Origin: Gammaproteobacteria bacterium
GTDB taxonomy: Bacteria > Pseudomonadota > Gammaproteobacteria > Pseudomonadales > Pseudohongiellaceae
Assembly (NCBI GenBank): GCA_029242705.1
Contig: JAQWTK010000078.1
Span: 1 to 58,525, forward strand
Direction of reading: 5' to 3'
Length of the DNA stretch: 58,525 nucleotides
The first letter of the stretch is position 1; each line of letters begins with the position of its first letter. Both the position numbers and the translations under genes were made by a program. The notes below the pieces were generated by a model. That model had not been told where the DNA came from and searched no databases. It saw nothing but the letters and a program-made list of their open reading frames with translations. Of this stretch, positions 37,811 through 48,487 are shown piece after piece.

Positions 37811-38869
37811 GTGTTAACAAATGATCGGTTTTTAAAGGCTTTAATGCGGCAAGACGTCGATGTTACTCCGGTTTGGATGATGCGACAGGCCGGACGCTAC
37901 TTGCCTGAATACAGAAAAACTCGAAGTAAAGCTGGTGATTTTATGAGTTTGTGTAAATCGCCAGAGTTAGCTTGCGAGGTTACATTGCAGCCGCTCCGCC
38001 GCTATGCGTTTGATGCCGCCATATTATTCTCAGATATTCTAACTATCCCAGACGCGATGGGGCAAGGTTTGTTTTTCGAAACTGGCGAAGGGCCACGTTT
38101 CAAGAAAGTAATTCGTACGCAGTCAGATGTTGAGCGTTTGCCTGTTATATCAGCAGAGAAAGACCTAAGTTATGTGATGAGCGCCGTAAGTTTAATTCGA
38201 AAAGAATTGAATGGATCAGTTCCATTAATTGGGTTTAGCGGCAGCCCCTGGACCTTAGCTACTTATATGATTGAGGGAGGTGGTTCCAAAGATTTTCATA
38301 GAGCAAAGGCATTTATGTATAACGACCGAAATGCAATGCATTTGCTTCTTGATAAATTAACGGACGCCGTGATCGATTACCTTAATGCTCAGATACGGGC
38401 GGGAGCACAAGCTATACAAATATTTGATACATGGGGAGGAATTCTAACGACGCCAGGCTATTTTGAATTTTCTTTAAACTATATGAAGAAAATTGCTTCT
38501 AGTTTAATAAAAGAATACGACGGGGCCGTTATTCCGGTGATTTTATTTACAAAAAATGGAGGTCAATGGTTGGAAAAGATAGCTGATTCAGCAGCCGATG
38601 CTATTGGTCTTGATTGGACCACAGAAATTGGAGCTGCTAGACAAAGGGTCGGTGGGGTTTGTGCTCTGCAGGGCAACATGGACCCTGCCATCCTGCGTAC
38701 ATCCCCATCAGTTATTCGAAAGGAAGTCGGAAAGATCTTAGAGAATTTCGGGGAAGGCAATGGTCATATATTTAACCTTGGTCACGGTATAACTCCGGAA
38801 GTGGATCCTGATAATGTTTCAGCTTTTGTAGACGCAGTTCATGAAATCTCAGCCCAATATCATACTTGA
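37811..38869 (+). CDS. hemE: Uroporphyrinogen decarboxylase HemE
   Basis: Converts uroporphyrinogen III to coproporphyrinogen III in heme synthesis. 352 residues. The N-terminal substrate-binding signature [14 protein letters not shown] is complete; [14 protein letters not shown] carries the catalytic Asp, and the C-terminal [10 protein letters not shown] is typical. Translation starts at GTG 37811, with AAGGGA eight bases upstream. Its last 29 bases are also the first codons of folK. Confidence 0.97.
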   Translation: MLTNDRFLKALMRQDVDVTPVWMMRQAGRYLPEYRKTRSKAGDFMSLCKSPELACEVTLQPLRRYAFDAAILFSDILTIPDAMGQGLFFETGEGPRFKKVIRTQSDVERLPVISAEKDLSYVMSAVSLIRKELNGSVPLIGFSGSPWTLATYMIEGGGSKDFHRAKAFMYNDRNAMHLLLDKLTDAVIDYLNAQIRAGAQAIQIFDTWGGILTTPGYFEFSLNYMKKIASSLIKEYDGAVIPVILFTKNGGQWLEKIADSAADAIGLDWTTEIGAARQRVGGVCALQGNMDPAILRTSPSVIRKEVGKILENFGEGNGHIFNLGHGITPEVDPDNVSAFVDAVHEISAQYHT

Positions 38870-39389
38870 AGATGACCATACTATTGCTGCCCTCATAGGG
38901 TTAGGGTCAAATCTAGATTCTGAGTCTGGCGACCGCTCGGCGTTGCTGAAACGAGCTATTTGTGAACTTTCTAGACAAAGCATTAAACCTGTTGTTGTTT
39001 CTTCTTTTTATGAATCGGAGCCTGTTGATTGTCCTTTAGGTTCGCGAAATTTTGTTAACGCTGTCGCAGCAGTATTTTTACCAATCGATACAGACGTAGA
39101 GGCTTATCATAGTCTACTTTGTGAATTAGAGGAAAAGCTCGGTAGAAAACGCACAGGCATAATTCATGAGCCTCGCACTATCGATTTAGATCTGCTTTAT
39201 TTTGGTTGCGAATCAGTATCTTTAAAGCATTTGGAAGTTCCTCATCCACGGGCCCTTCAGAGACGTTTTGTTATGTTACCGTTGTCTGAGATAGCTCCAG
39301 AACTTGTTTTGCCAGAGCAGACAATGTCGGTACTTAAATTGTTAAATAAAACACCGGAAGAACCAGAGGTTCGCCAAATAAATCGCTAG
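38841..39389 (+). CDS. folK: HPPK-family pterin pyrophosphokinase FolK
   Basis: Transfers pyrophosphate from ATP to 6-hydroxymethyl-dihydropterin in folate synthesis. 182 residues. Motifs are [28 protein letters not shown], the metal and ATP site [13 protein letters not shown], and the [21 protein letters not shown] end. The start lies 29 bases inside hemE; no later in-frame start precedes the conserved core. The partner folP is 12 kb away in the same orientation. Confidence 0.92.
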   Translation: MKSQPNIILEDDHTIAALIGLGSNLDSESGDRSALLKRAICELSRQSIKPVVVSSFYESEPVDCPLGSRNFVNAVAAVFLPIDTDVEAYHSLLCELEEKLGRKRTGIIHEPRTIDLDLLYFGCESVSLKHLEVPHPRALQRRFVMLPLSEIAPELVLPEQTMSVLKLLNKTPEEPEVRQINR

Positions 39390-39560
39390 TTTGCTGAAGG
39401 CCTTGGAATCTGCGGAAAACCATATAAATTAGGCTGCGATGATGTTAGGATGCTCAGTGATCACATGTCTAGGCCTAAGGGCAATCTTTGCTTAATTTAT
39501 GAGTAAATGACCTAGATTAAAATATGATCATTTGAGCGCTATAGAAAGTAGCTAGGATAT

Positions 39561-40481
39561 ATGAATATATTTAATTCCAAAGTCATTTTAGTTATTCTCG
39601 CTGGGACTTTTGTTTGTTCTTCATTAGCGATAGCTCAAGAGAACATGCAGCGAGGAGTAGTCACTGCCGAATCAGATATTTTTGCTAGTTTTAGAATAGC
39701 TCCAACTTCTGTTTTGAGTGAGGCGGTATCGCCATTGTTAGAAATAGCCCGCAGAGAAGAGGCACGGGATCTGCAAGGGCACGTTGTTAAAGAGGTACTT
39801 GATTTTAATCTTGGTATGCAAATTATGCCTGTTGAGAATTTGAATATACAGGTTGAAGCATGGCAGCAAGAGCTACATGAAAGGCAGGGGAATTCTAGCC
39901 AGACTGGTTCCAGAGGAAATTTACCTCAGCTTTATATAGAAAACTCTACTATTAATGAGTTTAACATTGATGATCCTGCCTTAGGTTCTAATATTGAAAG
40001 CCGAGGGTTTGATATTGGTGCTTCCTACGTTTGGGACACTAGTAGATTTGGCCAATTTACTCTTAGCGCTAAAACTACCTATGTTAAAGATTTTGAGAGC
40101 AGAGGAAGTATTTTAGATTTTTTTAGCGATGAGCCGATTGGTGATTCGGACAGATTGGTTAGTCCTGAATTGCAAAGCAGCTTGATGCTAACATGGGAGT
40201 TTGGAAATCACACTGCCTCTGCTATTACCAATTATTTTGATTCATTTAAAGATATTAATGATATAGACATCGATGAAATTCATGCGCTGGTAGATAATAT
40301 TGCTACTGTGGATTTGCAGTACGGCTATAGTGTTGAAACTGGGAGCAATGATCGCGCTATTATTTCCTTTGGTATTAGAAATATCTTTAATGAAAGAACC
40401 GCTAGGGTATTAAATTCTAATACGCGCATTCTTGATCAGAATGGTCGAGTTGCTTATGGTTCTATCAAATACCAGTTCTAA
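39561..40481 (+). CDS. Short TonB-dependent-receptor-like C-terminal beta-barrel protein
   Basis: 306 residues beginning with a good Sec signal peptide (about 1-25, SLAIA-QEN). The body has alternating polar/aromatic strands typical of the last third of TonB-dependent receptors: LNIQVEAWQQELHE, an ESRGFDIGASYVWDTSRFGQFTLSAKTTYV pair, LMLTWEFGNHTASAITNYFDSF, VDLQYGYSV, ISFGIRNIFNE, then an outer-membrane-type last strand GSIKYQF ending in Phe306. No plug domain or TonB box is present. The open frame has no frameshift sign. It could be a gene remnant re-fused to a signal peptide, or a small barrel in its own right. It stands alone between folK and an acyl-CoA dehydrogenase. Confidence 0.7.
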   Translation: MNIFNSKVILVILAGTFVCSSLAIAQENMQRGVVTAESDIFASFRIAPTSVLSEAVSPLLEIARREEARDLQGHVVKEVLDFNLGMQIMPVENLNIQVEAWQQELHERQGNSSQTGSRGNLPQLYIENSTINEFNIDDPALGSNIESRGFDIGASYVWDTSRFGQFTLSAKTTYVKDFESRGSILDFFSDEPIGDSDRLVSPELQSSLMLTWEFGNHTASAITNYFDSFKDINDIDIDEIHALVDNIATVDLQYGYSVETGSNDRAIISFGIRNIFNERTARVLNSNTRILDQNGRVAYGSIKYQF

Positions 40482-40648
40482 CCATTTCTCTATTTAAATA
40501 TTTCGACTTGTCCACATAACCCCTATATATAGGTGCATTAGTGCGATTGGCATTATGCTGCCGACGCGTAATAGGTTCCTTGGTCGATAATGATATGGTT
40601 TATTTTTAATTCCAACTTGGATTAAGCGACACCAGAAGGGCTCTAATT

Positions 40649-42439
40649 ATGGCGTATAACGCTCCCCTAAAAGATATGCAATTTCTTCTTAATGAAGTTT
40701 TTACGGCGGAATCAATGTTCTCAACTATGCCCGCTACTAATGAAGTTACTGAAGATCTTATGACAGCCATTTTAGAAGAGGCAGGAAAAATTGCTGGGAA
40801 ACTGCTTTCTCCAATAAATCAAACTGGCGACAAGGAAGGGTGCAGTTATAGAGATGGGCTCGTGATTACTCCGAAAGGATTTAGGGAGGCGTATGCAGAT
40901 TACATTGAAGGTGGCTGGTCTGGATTGACCGGTGAGCCGAGTTATGGCGGACAAGGTATGCCCAAAGTAATTTCAGCTTTAATTGAGGAAATGTTCTTTA
41001 GTGCTAACACATCCTTTTGTCTCTACACTGTATTAACTACGGGCGCTGCGCTTACTATTAATGAGTGCGCGAGCGAGAAGTTGAAGAAAATTTACTTGCC
41101 AAAAATGTATCAAGGTATTTGGTCTGGGACTATGTGTTTAACAGAATCACATGCCGGGACCGACTTAGGAATGATTAATACTAAAGCGGTACCAAGTGAA
41201 AAAGACAGTTATCACATATCCGGAACTAAAATTTTCATAACAGCGGGCGAGCATGACCTTTCTGAAAATATCGTGCACCTCGTTCTGGCTAAATTACCAG
41301 GTGCTCCAGCTGGCCCTCGAGGAATTTCTTTATTTCTAGTTCCTAAAATTTTGGTAAACGAAGATGGAAGTCTTGGGACGCGAAATAATGTAGTGTGTGG
41401 ATCTATTGAAAATAAGATGGGGATTAAAGCATCAGCCACTTGTGTTTTGCATTTTCAAGAAGCGACGGGATTCTTAATCGGAGAACTAAATAATGGATTA
41501 TCAAATTTGTTTACGATGATGAACTACGAGAGACTTTCAATGGGGTTACAGGGTAATGGACTAGCCGAAAGCTCTTACCAAATCGCTCTAGAATATGCGT
41601 CTGAGAGATTGCAAGGACGAGCTGCTAAAGGTCCGCAACTAGTTGACAAGGAAGCAGACCCAATATTGGTCCACCCCGATGTGCGTCGTATGTTGTTGAC
41701 GATGAAGGTAAACATAATTGCGGGGAGGGCTTTGTCGCTTTATTCATCTTTTCATCTTGATATTTCACGATTACACCCCGATGAGCATGTGCGAGAACGG
41801 TCCAAAAAATTAGTATCCCTATTGGTTCCTGTTCAGAAGGCTTATTGCTCTGACAGGGGATTTGAAGCTTGCGTCTTAGGGCAGCAGGTATTGGGTGGTC
41901 ATGGGTATGCAGCTGAGTGGGGGTTGGAGCAAAATGTTAGAGATGCAAGAATCGCGCAAATTTATGAAGGAGCCAATGGTATTCAAGCGTTAGATCTTAT
42001 GGGTCGCAAAACTGTTCGTACTGGAGGTGAACAGTTTAATTTATTGATGAAAGAAATGGAGGAATTTTTGGCTTCCCAAAAAGACAATATTGACATGAAA
42101 CCTTACTTGGCAAAATTTTTTGAAGTTAAATTGTTATTGGTAGAAACGACTAAATTGGTCATAGAAAAATCATCCAATAATCCTGATGAGGTCGGGGCGG
42201 CTTCTTATCCGTATATGGAATTGATGGGTTTAACCTTATACTGTTTTATGTGGCAAAGAATTATCTTATCGGCAATTGAGTCGAAAAAAAGGTCGACAGA
42301 CACCCAAGATTATTATGACGGCCTTATAAAAAATGGCAGGTTTTTTCTTGATAAATTATTACCAAAATCATTGTCTCTGGGAGAGGAAATTAAGGCAGGT
42401 GCGGATTCTTTGATGTCGGTTACAGCGGATCAGTTTTAA
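40649..42439 (+). CDS. Acyl-CoA dehydrogenase, long DmdC-like form
   Basis: FAD-dependent alpha-beta desaturation of an acyl-CoA thioester. 596 residues, longer than classical ~380-residue enzymes because of an extra C-terminal domain (about 465-590). The N-terminal YNAPLKDMQFLLNEVF is typical of the group that includes 3-methylmercaptopropionyl-CoA dehydrogenase DmdC. FAD-contact CLTESHAGTDLG and the region around the expected catalytic Glu, IYEGANGIQALDLMGRK, are intact. The substrate cannot be told from sequence; many paralogues act on medium- or long-chain acyl-CoAs. No beta-oxidation partner is nearby. Confidence 0.85.
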   Translation: MAYNAPLKDMQFLLNEVFTAESMFSTMPATNEVTEDLMTAILEEAGKIAGKLLSPINQTGDKEGCSYRDGLVITPKGFREAYADYIEGGWSGLTGEPSYGGQGMPKVISALIEEMFFSANTSFCLYTVLTTGAALTINECASEKLKKIYLPKMYQGIWSGTMCLTESHAGTDLGMINTKAVPSEKDSYHISGTKIFITAGEHDLSENIVHLVLAKLPGAPAGPRGISLFLVPKILVNEDGSLGTRNNVVCGSIENKMGIKASATCVLHFQEATGFLIGELNNGLSNLFTMMNYERLSMGLQGNGLAESSYQIALEYASERLQGRAAKGPQLVDKEADPILVHPDVRRMLLTMKVNIIAGRALSLYSSFHLDISRLHPDEHVRERSKKLVSLLVPVQKAYCSDRGFEACVLGQQVLGGHGYAAEWGLEQNVRDARIAQIYEGANGIQALDLMGRKTVRTGGEQFNLLMKEMEEFLASQKDNIDMKPYLAKFFEVKLLLVETTKLVIEKSSNNPDEVGAASYPYMELMGLTLYCFMWQRIILSAIESKKRSTDTQDYYDGLIKNGRFFLDKLLPKSLSLGEEIKAGADSLMSVTADQF

Positions 42440-42547
42440 GCTGCTAGGAATTGAAATTTTATCTTTGTTACCTTGCAATAAGTAGGGTTCTGGATTATTA
42501 GAGACACCTGTATACTTAACTAAACCGAAAATATTTGTGGGTAAAAA

Positions 42548-43357
42548 ATGGTTAGAGTAGCGATAGCCGGAGCAGCTGGCCGTATGGGTAGGACTTTGGT
42601 CGAAATGTGTGACCAAAGTAAAGACCTTCTTAGTGTAACAGTTGCTACAGTTTTAATTGATGACCCAAGTGTGGGCATAGATTCTGGTCTATTGTCGACC
42701 GGAATTGCTAATGGCGTCATTACGAGCACTGATTTGTCTTCTTACGAGCGTGATTTCGATGTTCTTATTGATTTCACAGAGCCAAATTCTACGATGGAGC
42801 ATCTGGAGATTTGTTTAAAGTTTCAAAAAGCTATAGTGATTGGAACTACTGGATTAACTGATGAGCAGCAAGGAAAAATCCACGAAGCAGGAGCTCAAAT
42901 ACCAGTAATGCTTTCACCAAATATGAGTATCGGAGTAAATCTTTGTTTCGATTTATTGGGAAAAGCAGCAAAAGTGCTAGGAAATGATTTCGATGTTGAA
43001 ATTTCTGAGGCTCATCATAGGTTTAAGAAAGATGCGCCTTCAGGTACGGCTCTAGAGATGGGTAAAGTTGTTGCTAGGGCTTTAGGCCGAGAATTAGATG
43101 AGGTGGCAGTATATGGAAGGGAGGGCGTTGGTGAGCAAAGAGACACTGCGACCATTGGGTTTGCTACGGTGCGAGCAGGCGACATAGTAGGTGATCATAC
43201 TATTACTTTTGGGGGTCAAGGCGAGCGGATTGAAATAGCTCATAAAGCTAGCAGTCGTAAAACCTTTGCGAGTGGTGCAGTACGGGCAGCGAGTTGGTTG
43301 GCAACAAAGCCGGCCGGCGACTATTCAATGCGGGAGGTTCTAGGGCTGGCTGATTGA
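42548..43357 (+). CDS. dapB: 4-hydroxy-tetrahydrodipicolinate reductase DapB
   Basis: NAD(P)H-dependent step to lysine and diaminopimelate. 269 residues: nucleotide-binding VAIAGAAGRMGRTL at the N-terminus, GTTGLT, the catalytic EAHHRFKKDAPSGTA and AGDIVGDHTI near the C-terminus. Upstream neighbours differ from the dnaK-dnaJ pair common in relatives. A 216-bp gap with promoter and terminator signals separates it from carA. Confidence 0.97.
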   Translation: MVRVAIAGAAGRMGRTLVEMCDQSKDLLSVTVATVLIDDPSVGIDSGLLSTGIANGVITSTDLSSYERDFDVLIDFTEPNSTMEHLEICLKFQKAIVIGTTGLTDEQQGKIHEAGAQIPVMLSPNMSIGVNLCFDLLGKAAKVLGNDFDVEISEAHHRFKKDAPSGTALEMGKVVARALGRELDEVAVYGREGVGEQRDTATIGFATVRAGDIVGDHTITFGGQGERIEIAHKASSRKTFASGAVRAASWLATKPAGDYSMREVLGLAD

Positions 43358-43408
43358 AGTTAAATTTATTTCAAAAGTAAATTTCTTCAATATAATTCCA
43401 CTCCTTGA

Positions 43409-43438
43409 TGGACAAAGCACAGGATATTTTAATAGAAT
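43409..43438 (+). promoter_or_regulatory. Putative sigma-70 promoter of carAB
   Basis: TGGACA (43409-43414), 18 bp, TAGAAT (43433-43438), five of six matches in each box. The predicted start near 43445 precedes the hairpin at 43487, so the hairpin lies inside the carAB leader. Confidence 0.5.
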
Positions 43439-43456
43439 GCTTGCTCAGTATTATCC

Positions 43457-43549
43457 ATGCTGAGACCAAGAAATAATGAAGAATTTAAAAAAAAGCGAAA
43501 TGAAGGAAAACTTCATTTCGCTTTTTTTCTGCGTGTACTGTTTAACTGA
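43457..43549 (+). CDS. Possible 30-residue leader peptide of carAB
   Basis: The frame from ATG 43457 encodes 30 codons with four Arg (AGA, AGA, CGA, CGT), five Lys and five Phe, and runs through the terminator hairpin before stopping 24 bp ahead of carA. No Shine-Dalgarno sequence is visible and only about 12 nt of leader would precede it. It is reported as a candidate only, since Arg is an end product of the carAB pathway. Confidence 0.2.
   Translation: MLRPRNNEEFKKKRNEGKLHFAFFLRVLFN
43487..43528 (+). terminator. Strong intrinsic terminator ahead of carA (dapB terminator or attenuator)
   Basis: Twelve-base perfect stem AGCGAAATGAAG / CTTCATTTCGCT (43494-43505 with 43511-43522), a GAAAA loop and seven T after the stem. 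A-rich bases before it make it symmetrical. It ends 45 bp before carA. Confidence 0.92.
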
Positions 43550-43573
43550 TGAAATAATTAGCAGGGACTTAAA

Positions 43574-44722
43574 TTGACCAGACCGGCAGTATTAGCGTTG
43601 GAAGACGGCAGTATATTCAAAGGTGCTGCATTAGGATCGGAAGGCAATTCTTCAGGTGAAGTTGTTTTTAATACATCTATGACTGGATACCAGGAGATAC
43701 TAACGGACCCCTCGTATGCTCAGCAAATTATTACGCTTACGTATCCACATATTGGTAACACCGGAATTAATATTGAAGATAATGAATCCAAAAAGATTTG
43801 GGCTTCAGGACTTGTGATTCGTGATTTGCCATTAATTGCGAGTAATTGGCGTAGTGAATTAACGCTCGATGAATTTCTTAAAGAGCGCGATGTAATAGCA
43901 ATTGCAGATATTGATACTCGACGATTGACGCGGCTACTACGTGATAAAGGCCCGCTAAATGGCAGTTTGCTTTCAGGAGAAGCCCTTTCAAATGAAGGTG
44001 AGAAGAAAGCAGTTGAGCAAGCTATAAATTATCCGGGTCTAAAAGGTATGGACCTTGCTAAACTAGTATCCAGTAAGGAGAGTTATGTCTGGAGGGATGG
44101 GGCTTGGGATATAAAAGACGGTTATTTGCCTGCGCCGAAACATAATTTTAATGTTATCGCTTATGATTTTGGTGTTAAAAGAAACATTCTGCGTATGCTG
44201 ACAGCTAGAGGTTGCAAGGTAACGGTAGTCCCTGCCAAGACCCCGGCAAAAGAAGTTCGAACGATGAATCCAGATGGTGTGTTTTTGTCGAATGGCCCGG
44301 GAGATCCTGAGCCTTGCGAGTATGCCATTAATGCTATAGCTGAACTTCTGGAGCATAATATTCCTTTATTCGGAATTTGTTTGGGGTACCAACTACTGGC
44401 TTTAGCTTGTGGAGCTAGCACGATTAAAATGCGTTTAGGCCATCATGGCGCAAACCACCCAGTACAAAGCTTAAAGGATGGTAGCGTTTTAATTACTAGT
44501 CAGAATCACGGGTTTGCCGTTGAAGTTGGCTCATTGCCGGCAAATTTGGAAGCCACCCATAAATCACTTTTTGACGGCTCGCTTCAAGGTATTGAGAGGA
44601 CTGATAAACCTGCTTTTGGCTTTCAAGGACACCCTGAAGCAAGTCCTGGTCCTCATGACATTGCTTCTTTATTTGACCATTTTATTGAGTTGATGGAAGA
44701 AAAGAAATCGACAAGAAGTTAA
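43574..44722 (+). CDS. carA: Carbamoyl-phosphate synthase small subunit CarA
   Basis: Glutamine amidotransferase subunit, 382 residues. It supplies ammonia for carbamoyl phosphate, used for arginine and pyrimidines. The N-terminal domain has [17 protein letters not shown]. The amidotransferase half has NGPGDPE, nucleophile Cys269 in [14 protein letters not shown] and the His/Glu pair in [13 protein letters not shown]. Translation begins at TTG 43574 ([12 protein letters not shown]). It lies 27 bp before carB, an operon. The upstream terminator suggests regulated read-through. Confidence 0.97.
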   Translation: MTRPAVLALEDGSIFKGAALGSEGNSSGEVVFNTSMTGYQEILTDPSYAQQIITLTYPHIGNTGINIEDNESKKIWASGLVIRDLPLIASNWRSELTLDEFLKERDVIAIADIDTRRLTRLLRDKGPLNGSLLSGEALSNEGEKKAVEQAINYPGLKGMDLAKLVSSKESYVWRDGAWDIKDGYLPAPKHNFNVIAYDFGVKRNILRMLTARGCKVTVVPAKTPAKEVRTMNPDGVFLSNGPGDPEPCEYAINAIAELLEHNIPLFGICLGYQLLALACGASTIKMRLGHHGANHPVQSLKDGSVLITSQNHGFAVEVGSLPANLEATHKSLFDGSLQGIERTDKPAFGFQGHPEASPGPHDIASLFDHFIELMEEKKSTRS

Positions 44723-44749
44723 TTTGGATAGTGATGAGTATTTAGCTTT

Positions 44750-47700
44750 ATGCCACGACGAACAGACATTAAAAGCATTCTTATTTTAGGAGCGGGACCA
44801 ATAATAATTGGGCAGGCCTGTGAATTTGATTATTCGGGTGCTCAAGCTTGCCAGGCACTGAGAGAGGAAGGCTATCGTGTTGTATTGGTGAATTCCAATC
44901 CCGCAACAATTATGACTGACCCTTCAATGGCAGATGCGACTTATATTGAGCCTGTCAAATGGAGGATTGTAGAAAAAATAATTAGCAAAGAGCGACCTGA
45001 TGCGATTCTCCCAACAATGGGAGGTCAAACTGCGCTTAATTGTGCTTTGGATTTGAATCGTCATGGTGTGCTAGCTAAATATAATGTAGAGCTTATAGGT
45101 GCGAGTTGCGAAGCAATTGATAAAGCTGAAGACCGTGAGCTATTTGACAAGGCAATGATTAGCATTGGGCTAGAAACGCCCCGACATGGTATGGCTCATG
45201 ACATGGATCAAGCTCATGAAGCTCTCGAAAAAGTTGGTTTCCCCTGTATTGTGAGGCCTTCTTTTACTCTGGGTGGTACTGGCGGCGGAATAGCGTATAA
45301 CAAAGAAGAGTTTGATGAAATATGTTCGAGAGGGTTGGAATTATCGCCGACAAGTGAGCTTCTTATCGATGAATCTTTAATCGGTTGGAAGGAATTTGAA
45401 CTCGAAGTCGTTCGAGATAAAAATGATAATTGTATAATTGTTTGCTCTATTGAGAACTTTGATGCTATGGGTGTTCATACTGGTGATTCAATCACCGTTG
45501 CGCCTTCGCAAACATTAACCGATAAGGAATATCAGATTTTGCGTAATGCGGCGATAGCTGTATTACGTGAAATAGGGGTCGAGACCGGCGGCTCTAATGT
45601 CCAGTTTGCTGTCAACCCTGAGGACGGCCGCTTAGTAATTATAGAGATGAATCCACGTGTATCTCGATCGTCTGCTTTAGCTTCGAAGGCCACTGGATTC
45701 CCGATAGCTAGAGTTGCTGCGAAACTGGCGATAGGGTTTACTTTAGATGAATTGCGCAATGAAATTACAGGAGGAGCTACCCCATCGTCTTTCGAACCAA
45801 CTATTGATTACGTAGTTACAAAGATACCTCGTTTCACTTTTGAGAAATTTCCACAAGCTAACGATCGCCTTACGACACAGATGAAATCTGTTGGCGAAGT
45901 AATGGCAATTGGACGGACCTTTCAAGAATCTCTTCAGAAAGCGTTGCGGGGGTTAGAAGTTGGGATGTGCGGGTTCGACCCGATTATTGATGATGAGGCC
46001 TCCAATGCTAAAGAACTTCTGACTCGAGAACTTACTGAGCCGGGGGCTCAGCGCGTATGGTATATAGCGGATGCTTTTAGACAAGGTTGGTCATCTGATT
46101 ATGTCTCGGCATTATCGGGAATTGATCCATGGTTTTTGATTCAGATCGAGGATATCGTTAGAACGGAAAAATATACTATTGGACAAGCTCTTAACGAAAT
46201 TGATAAAGAGAAATTCCTTAGTTTGAAACGAAAAGGTTTTTCGGATAAGCGTTTATCTCAACTATTGGATGTTAGTGAGTTAGAGGTTCAGCAAGCTAGG
46301 CATGCTTTAGATGTTCGACCTGTTTTCAAAAGAGTGGATACTTGCGCTGGTGAATTTGTTTCATCCACCGCTTATATGTATTCCTCTTATGAAGAGGAAT
46401 GTGAGGCTAATCCCTCTAAACGCGAGAAAATCATGGTGTTGGGTGGCGGGCCTAATAGGATAGGACAGGGTATTGAGTTTGATTATTGCTGTGTGCATGC
46501 TGCGTTGGCAATGGGAGAAGATGGGTTTGAAACTATCATGGTCAACTGTAATCCAGAGACGGTATCTACGGATTACAATATTTCCGACAGATTGTACTTC
46601 GAGCCTTTGACCTTTGAAGATGTTATTGAAATAGTTGAATTAGAAAGGCCAGCAGGTGTAATCGTGCAGTTTGGCGGGCAAACGCCTTTAAATTTGGTGA
46701 AAAAATTGGAGAAGGCTGGCGTACCAGTGCTTGGAACTACCCCTGATGCGATCGATCGTGCTGAAGATCGTGAACGGTTCCAGCATCTTATAGAAAAGTT
46801 GGGGCTAAAGCAGCCGCCGAATAGCACTGTGAGAAGTATTGAGGAGAGCATAGAAGAAGCGAAGAAAATTTCTTATCCACTTGTAGTTCGTCCCTCTTAT
46901 GTCTTGGGAGGAAGAGCTATGGAGATTGTCTATAATGAAGAAGAATTAAAACGCTATATGCGAGAAGCCGTGATGGTCTCGAATGAGAGCCCGGTTTTAT
47001 TAGATTACTTTCTATCATCTGCGATAGAAATTGACGTAGATGTTGTTAGCGATGGAAAGCAAGTGGTTGTTGGAGCGATTATGCAACATATAGAGCAGGC
47101 AGGAATTCATCCAGGAGATTCGGCCTGTTCGTTACCTCCATACAATTTGCCTGTGGAAGTTCAAGATCTAATTCGGGAGCAAGTGACATGCTTAGCGCTG
47201 GAACTAGGTGTGATTGGGTTGATGAATACTCAGCTTGCCTATCAGGATGGTGAAGTTTATGTTATTGAGGTTAATCCGAGAGCGTCTAGAACAGTGCCCT
47301 TTGTTTCTAAGTGTATTGGGCGATCTTTAGCAAAAGTAGCGGCTCGATGCATGATTGGCAAGTCTCTGGCAGAGCAAGATTTTACGGAAGAAATTATTCC
47401 TAAAACTTTTGCAGTTAAAGAAGCAGTTTTTCCTTTTAATAAATTCCCAGGAGTCGATCCGATTTTAGGTCCAGAAATGAAATCTACTGGAGAAGTCATG
47501 GGGGTTGGTGCCAGTTTTGCGGAAGCATATGCAAAGGCACAGATGGGTGCTGGCGATGTCATTGAAACCTCGGGTAATGCGTTCATTAGTGTTCGTGACC
47601 GCGATAAGCCGTATGTTGTAGAAGTTGCCAAAAAATTAGATGCTCTCGGTTACTCTCTAGTAGCTACTCATGGGACTGCGAAAGTAATTGAGGAAGCTGG

Positions 47701-47968
47701 ACTTAAAGTTAAAGGTGTAAATAAGGTGTTACAAGGTAGACCACATGTAGTGGATATGCTAAAAAATGATGAGATACAAGTAGTTTTTAATACGACCGAA
47801 GGTACTCAGGCGATAGCTGATTCTTCTATAATTCGACGAACGGCTTTAAGGCATGACGTTTATTGCACAACTACTATAGCTGGTGCGCTGGCGGTATGTG
47901 AGGCGGTTGAATTTGGTAATAACTTGTCGGTATATACGATTCAACAACTTCATTCTGAGTTACATTGA
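44750..47968 (+). CDS. carB: Carbamoyl-phosphate synthase large subunit CarB
   Basis: 1072 residues with the full duplicated layout: carboxyphosphate ATP-grasp half (about 1-400, [30 protein letters not shown]-type start), oligomerisation domain, carbamoyl-phosphate ATP-grasp half (about 550-935) and a C-terminal MGS-like allosteric domain (about 936-1072). Substrate channels join it to CarA. Both halves carry intact nucleotide loops (e.g. [17 protein letters not shown] in the second). Gene order carA-carB-greA matches relatives. Confidence 0.98.
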   Translation: MPRRTDIKSILILGAGPIIIGQACEFDYSGAQACQALREEGYRVVLVNSNPATIMTDPSMADATYIEPVKWRIVEKIISKERPDAILPTMGGQTALNCALDLNRHGVLAKYNVELIGASCEAIDKAEDRELFDKAMISIGLETPRHGMAHDMDQAHEALEKVGFPCIVRPSFTLGGTGGGIAYNKEEFDEICSRGLELSPTSELLIDESLIGWKEFELEVVRDKNDNCIIVCSIENFDAMGVHTGDSITVAPSQTLTDKEYQILRNAAIAVLREIGVETGGSNVQFAVNPEDGRLVIIEMNPRVSRSSALASKATGFPIARVAAKLAIGFTLDELRNEITGGATPSSFEPTIDYVVTKIPRFTFEKFPQANDRLTTQMKSVGEVMAIGRTFQESLQKALRGLEVGMCGFDPIIDDEASNAKELLTRELTEPGAQRVWYIADAFRQGWSSDYVSALSGIDPWFLIQIEDIVRTEKYTIGQALNEIDKEKFLSLKRKGFSDKRLSQLLDVSELEVQQARHALDVRPVFKRVDTCAGEFVSSTAYMYSSYEEECEANPSKREKIMVLGGGPNRIGQGIEFDYCCVHAALAMGEDGFETIMVNCNPETVSTDYNISDRLYFEPLTFEDVIEIVELERPAGVIVQFGGQTPLNLVKKLEKAGVPVLGTTPDAIDRAEDRERFQHLIEKLGLKQPPNSTVRSIEESIEEAKKISYPLVVRPSYVLGGRAMEIVYNEEELKRYMREAVMVSNESPVLLDYFLSSAIEIDVDVVSDGKQVVVGAIMQHIEQAGIHPGDSACSLPPYNLPVEVQDLIREQVTCLALELGVIGLMNTQLAYQDGEVYVIEVNPRASRTVPFVSKCIGRSLAKVAARCMIGKSLAEQDFTEEIIPKTFAVKEAVFPFNKFPGVDPILGPEMKSTGEVMGVGASFAEAYAKAQMGAGDVIETSGNAFISVRDRDKPYVVEVAKKLDALGYSLVATHGTAKVIEEAGLKVKGVNKVLQGRPHVVDMLKNDEIQVVFNTTEGTQAIADSSIIRRTALRHDVYCTTTIAGALAVCEAVEFGNNLSVYTIQQLHSELH

Positions 47969-48010
47969 TTAGCATTTAATTTTGACCATTAAGAGTAGTT
48001 TGATTTTATT

Positions 48011-48487
48011 ATGACAAAAGTACCCATGACAGTTGGTGGCGCTGAAAAACTTCGAGCCGAATTAAATCAACTTAAAACAATACAGCGACCAAAAATATCG
48101 GCCGCAATCGCTGAGGCGCGAGAGCATGGCGATCTAAAGGAAAATGCGGAATATCACGCAGCCAGAGAGCAGCAGAGTTTTTGTGAAGGGAGAATAACTG
48201 AGATAGAGTCAAAACTCGCCGAAGCTGAAGTTATTGATGTGACTAAAATAGAGCCATCAAACAGAGTAATATTTGGTACAACTGTCACCTTATATAATCT
48301 AAATACGAATAAATCAGTAACTTATCAAATCGTTGGTGAGGATGAGGCTGATGTGCCTTCAGGAAAAATTTCAGTGGTCTCTCCAATCGCTCGTTCTGTA
48401 ATGGGGAAGAGAGAGGGAGAAGAAGTTACTGTAAAAGCTCCCGCTGGTGACGTTCAATATGAAATAGAAGAGGTGCAATATATCTAA
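48011..48487 (+). CDS. greA: Transcription elongation factor GreA
   Basis: 158 residues. Rescues backtracked RNA polymerase by stimulating transcript cleavage. The N-terminal coiled coil has the acidic tip within [23 protein letters not shown], and the C-terminal FKBP-like domain ends in [12 protein letters not shown]. The stop codon overlaps the convergent yhbY stop. Confidence 0.97.
   Translation: MTKVPMTVGGAEKLRAELNQLKTIQRPKISAAIAEAREHGDLKENAEYHAAREQQSFCEGRITEIESKLAEAEVIDVTKIEPSNRVIFGTTVTLYNLNTNKSVTYQIVGEDEADVPSGKISVVSPIARSVMGKREGEEVTVKAPAGDVQYEIEEVQYI

Noticed and set aside
40522-40533. Palindrome CCTATATATAGG upstream of the acyl-CoA dehydrogenase gene
   Set aside because: Short A+T-rich palindrome that can occur by chance; no second copy or promoter context noticed.
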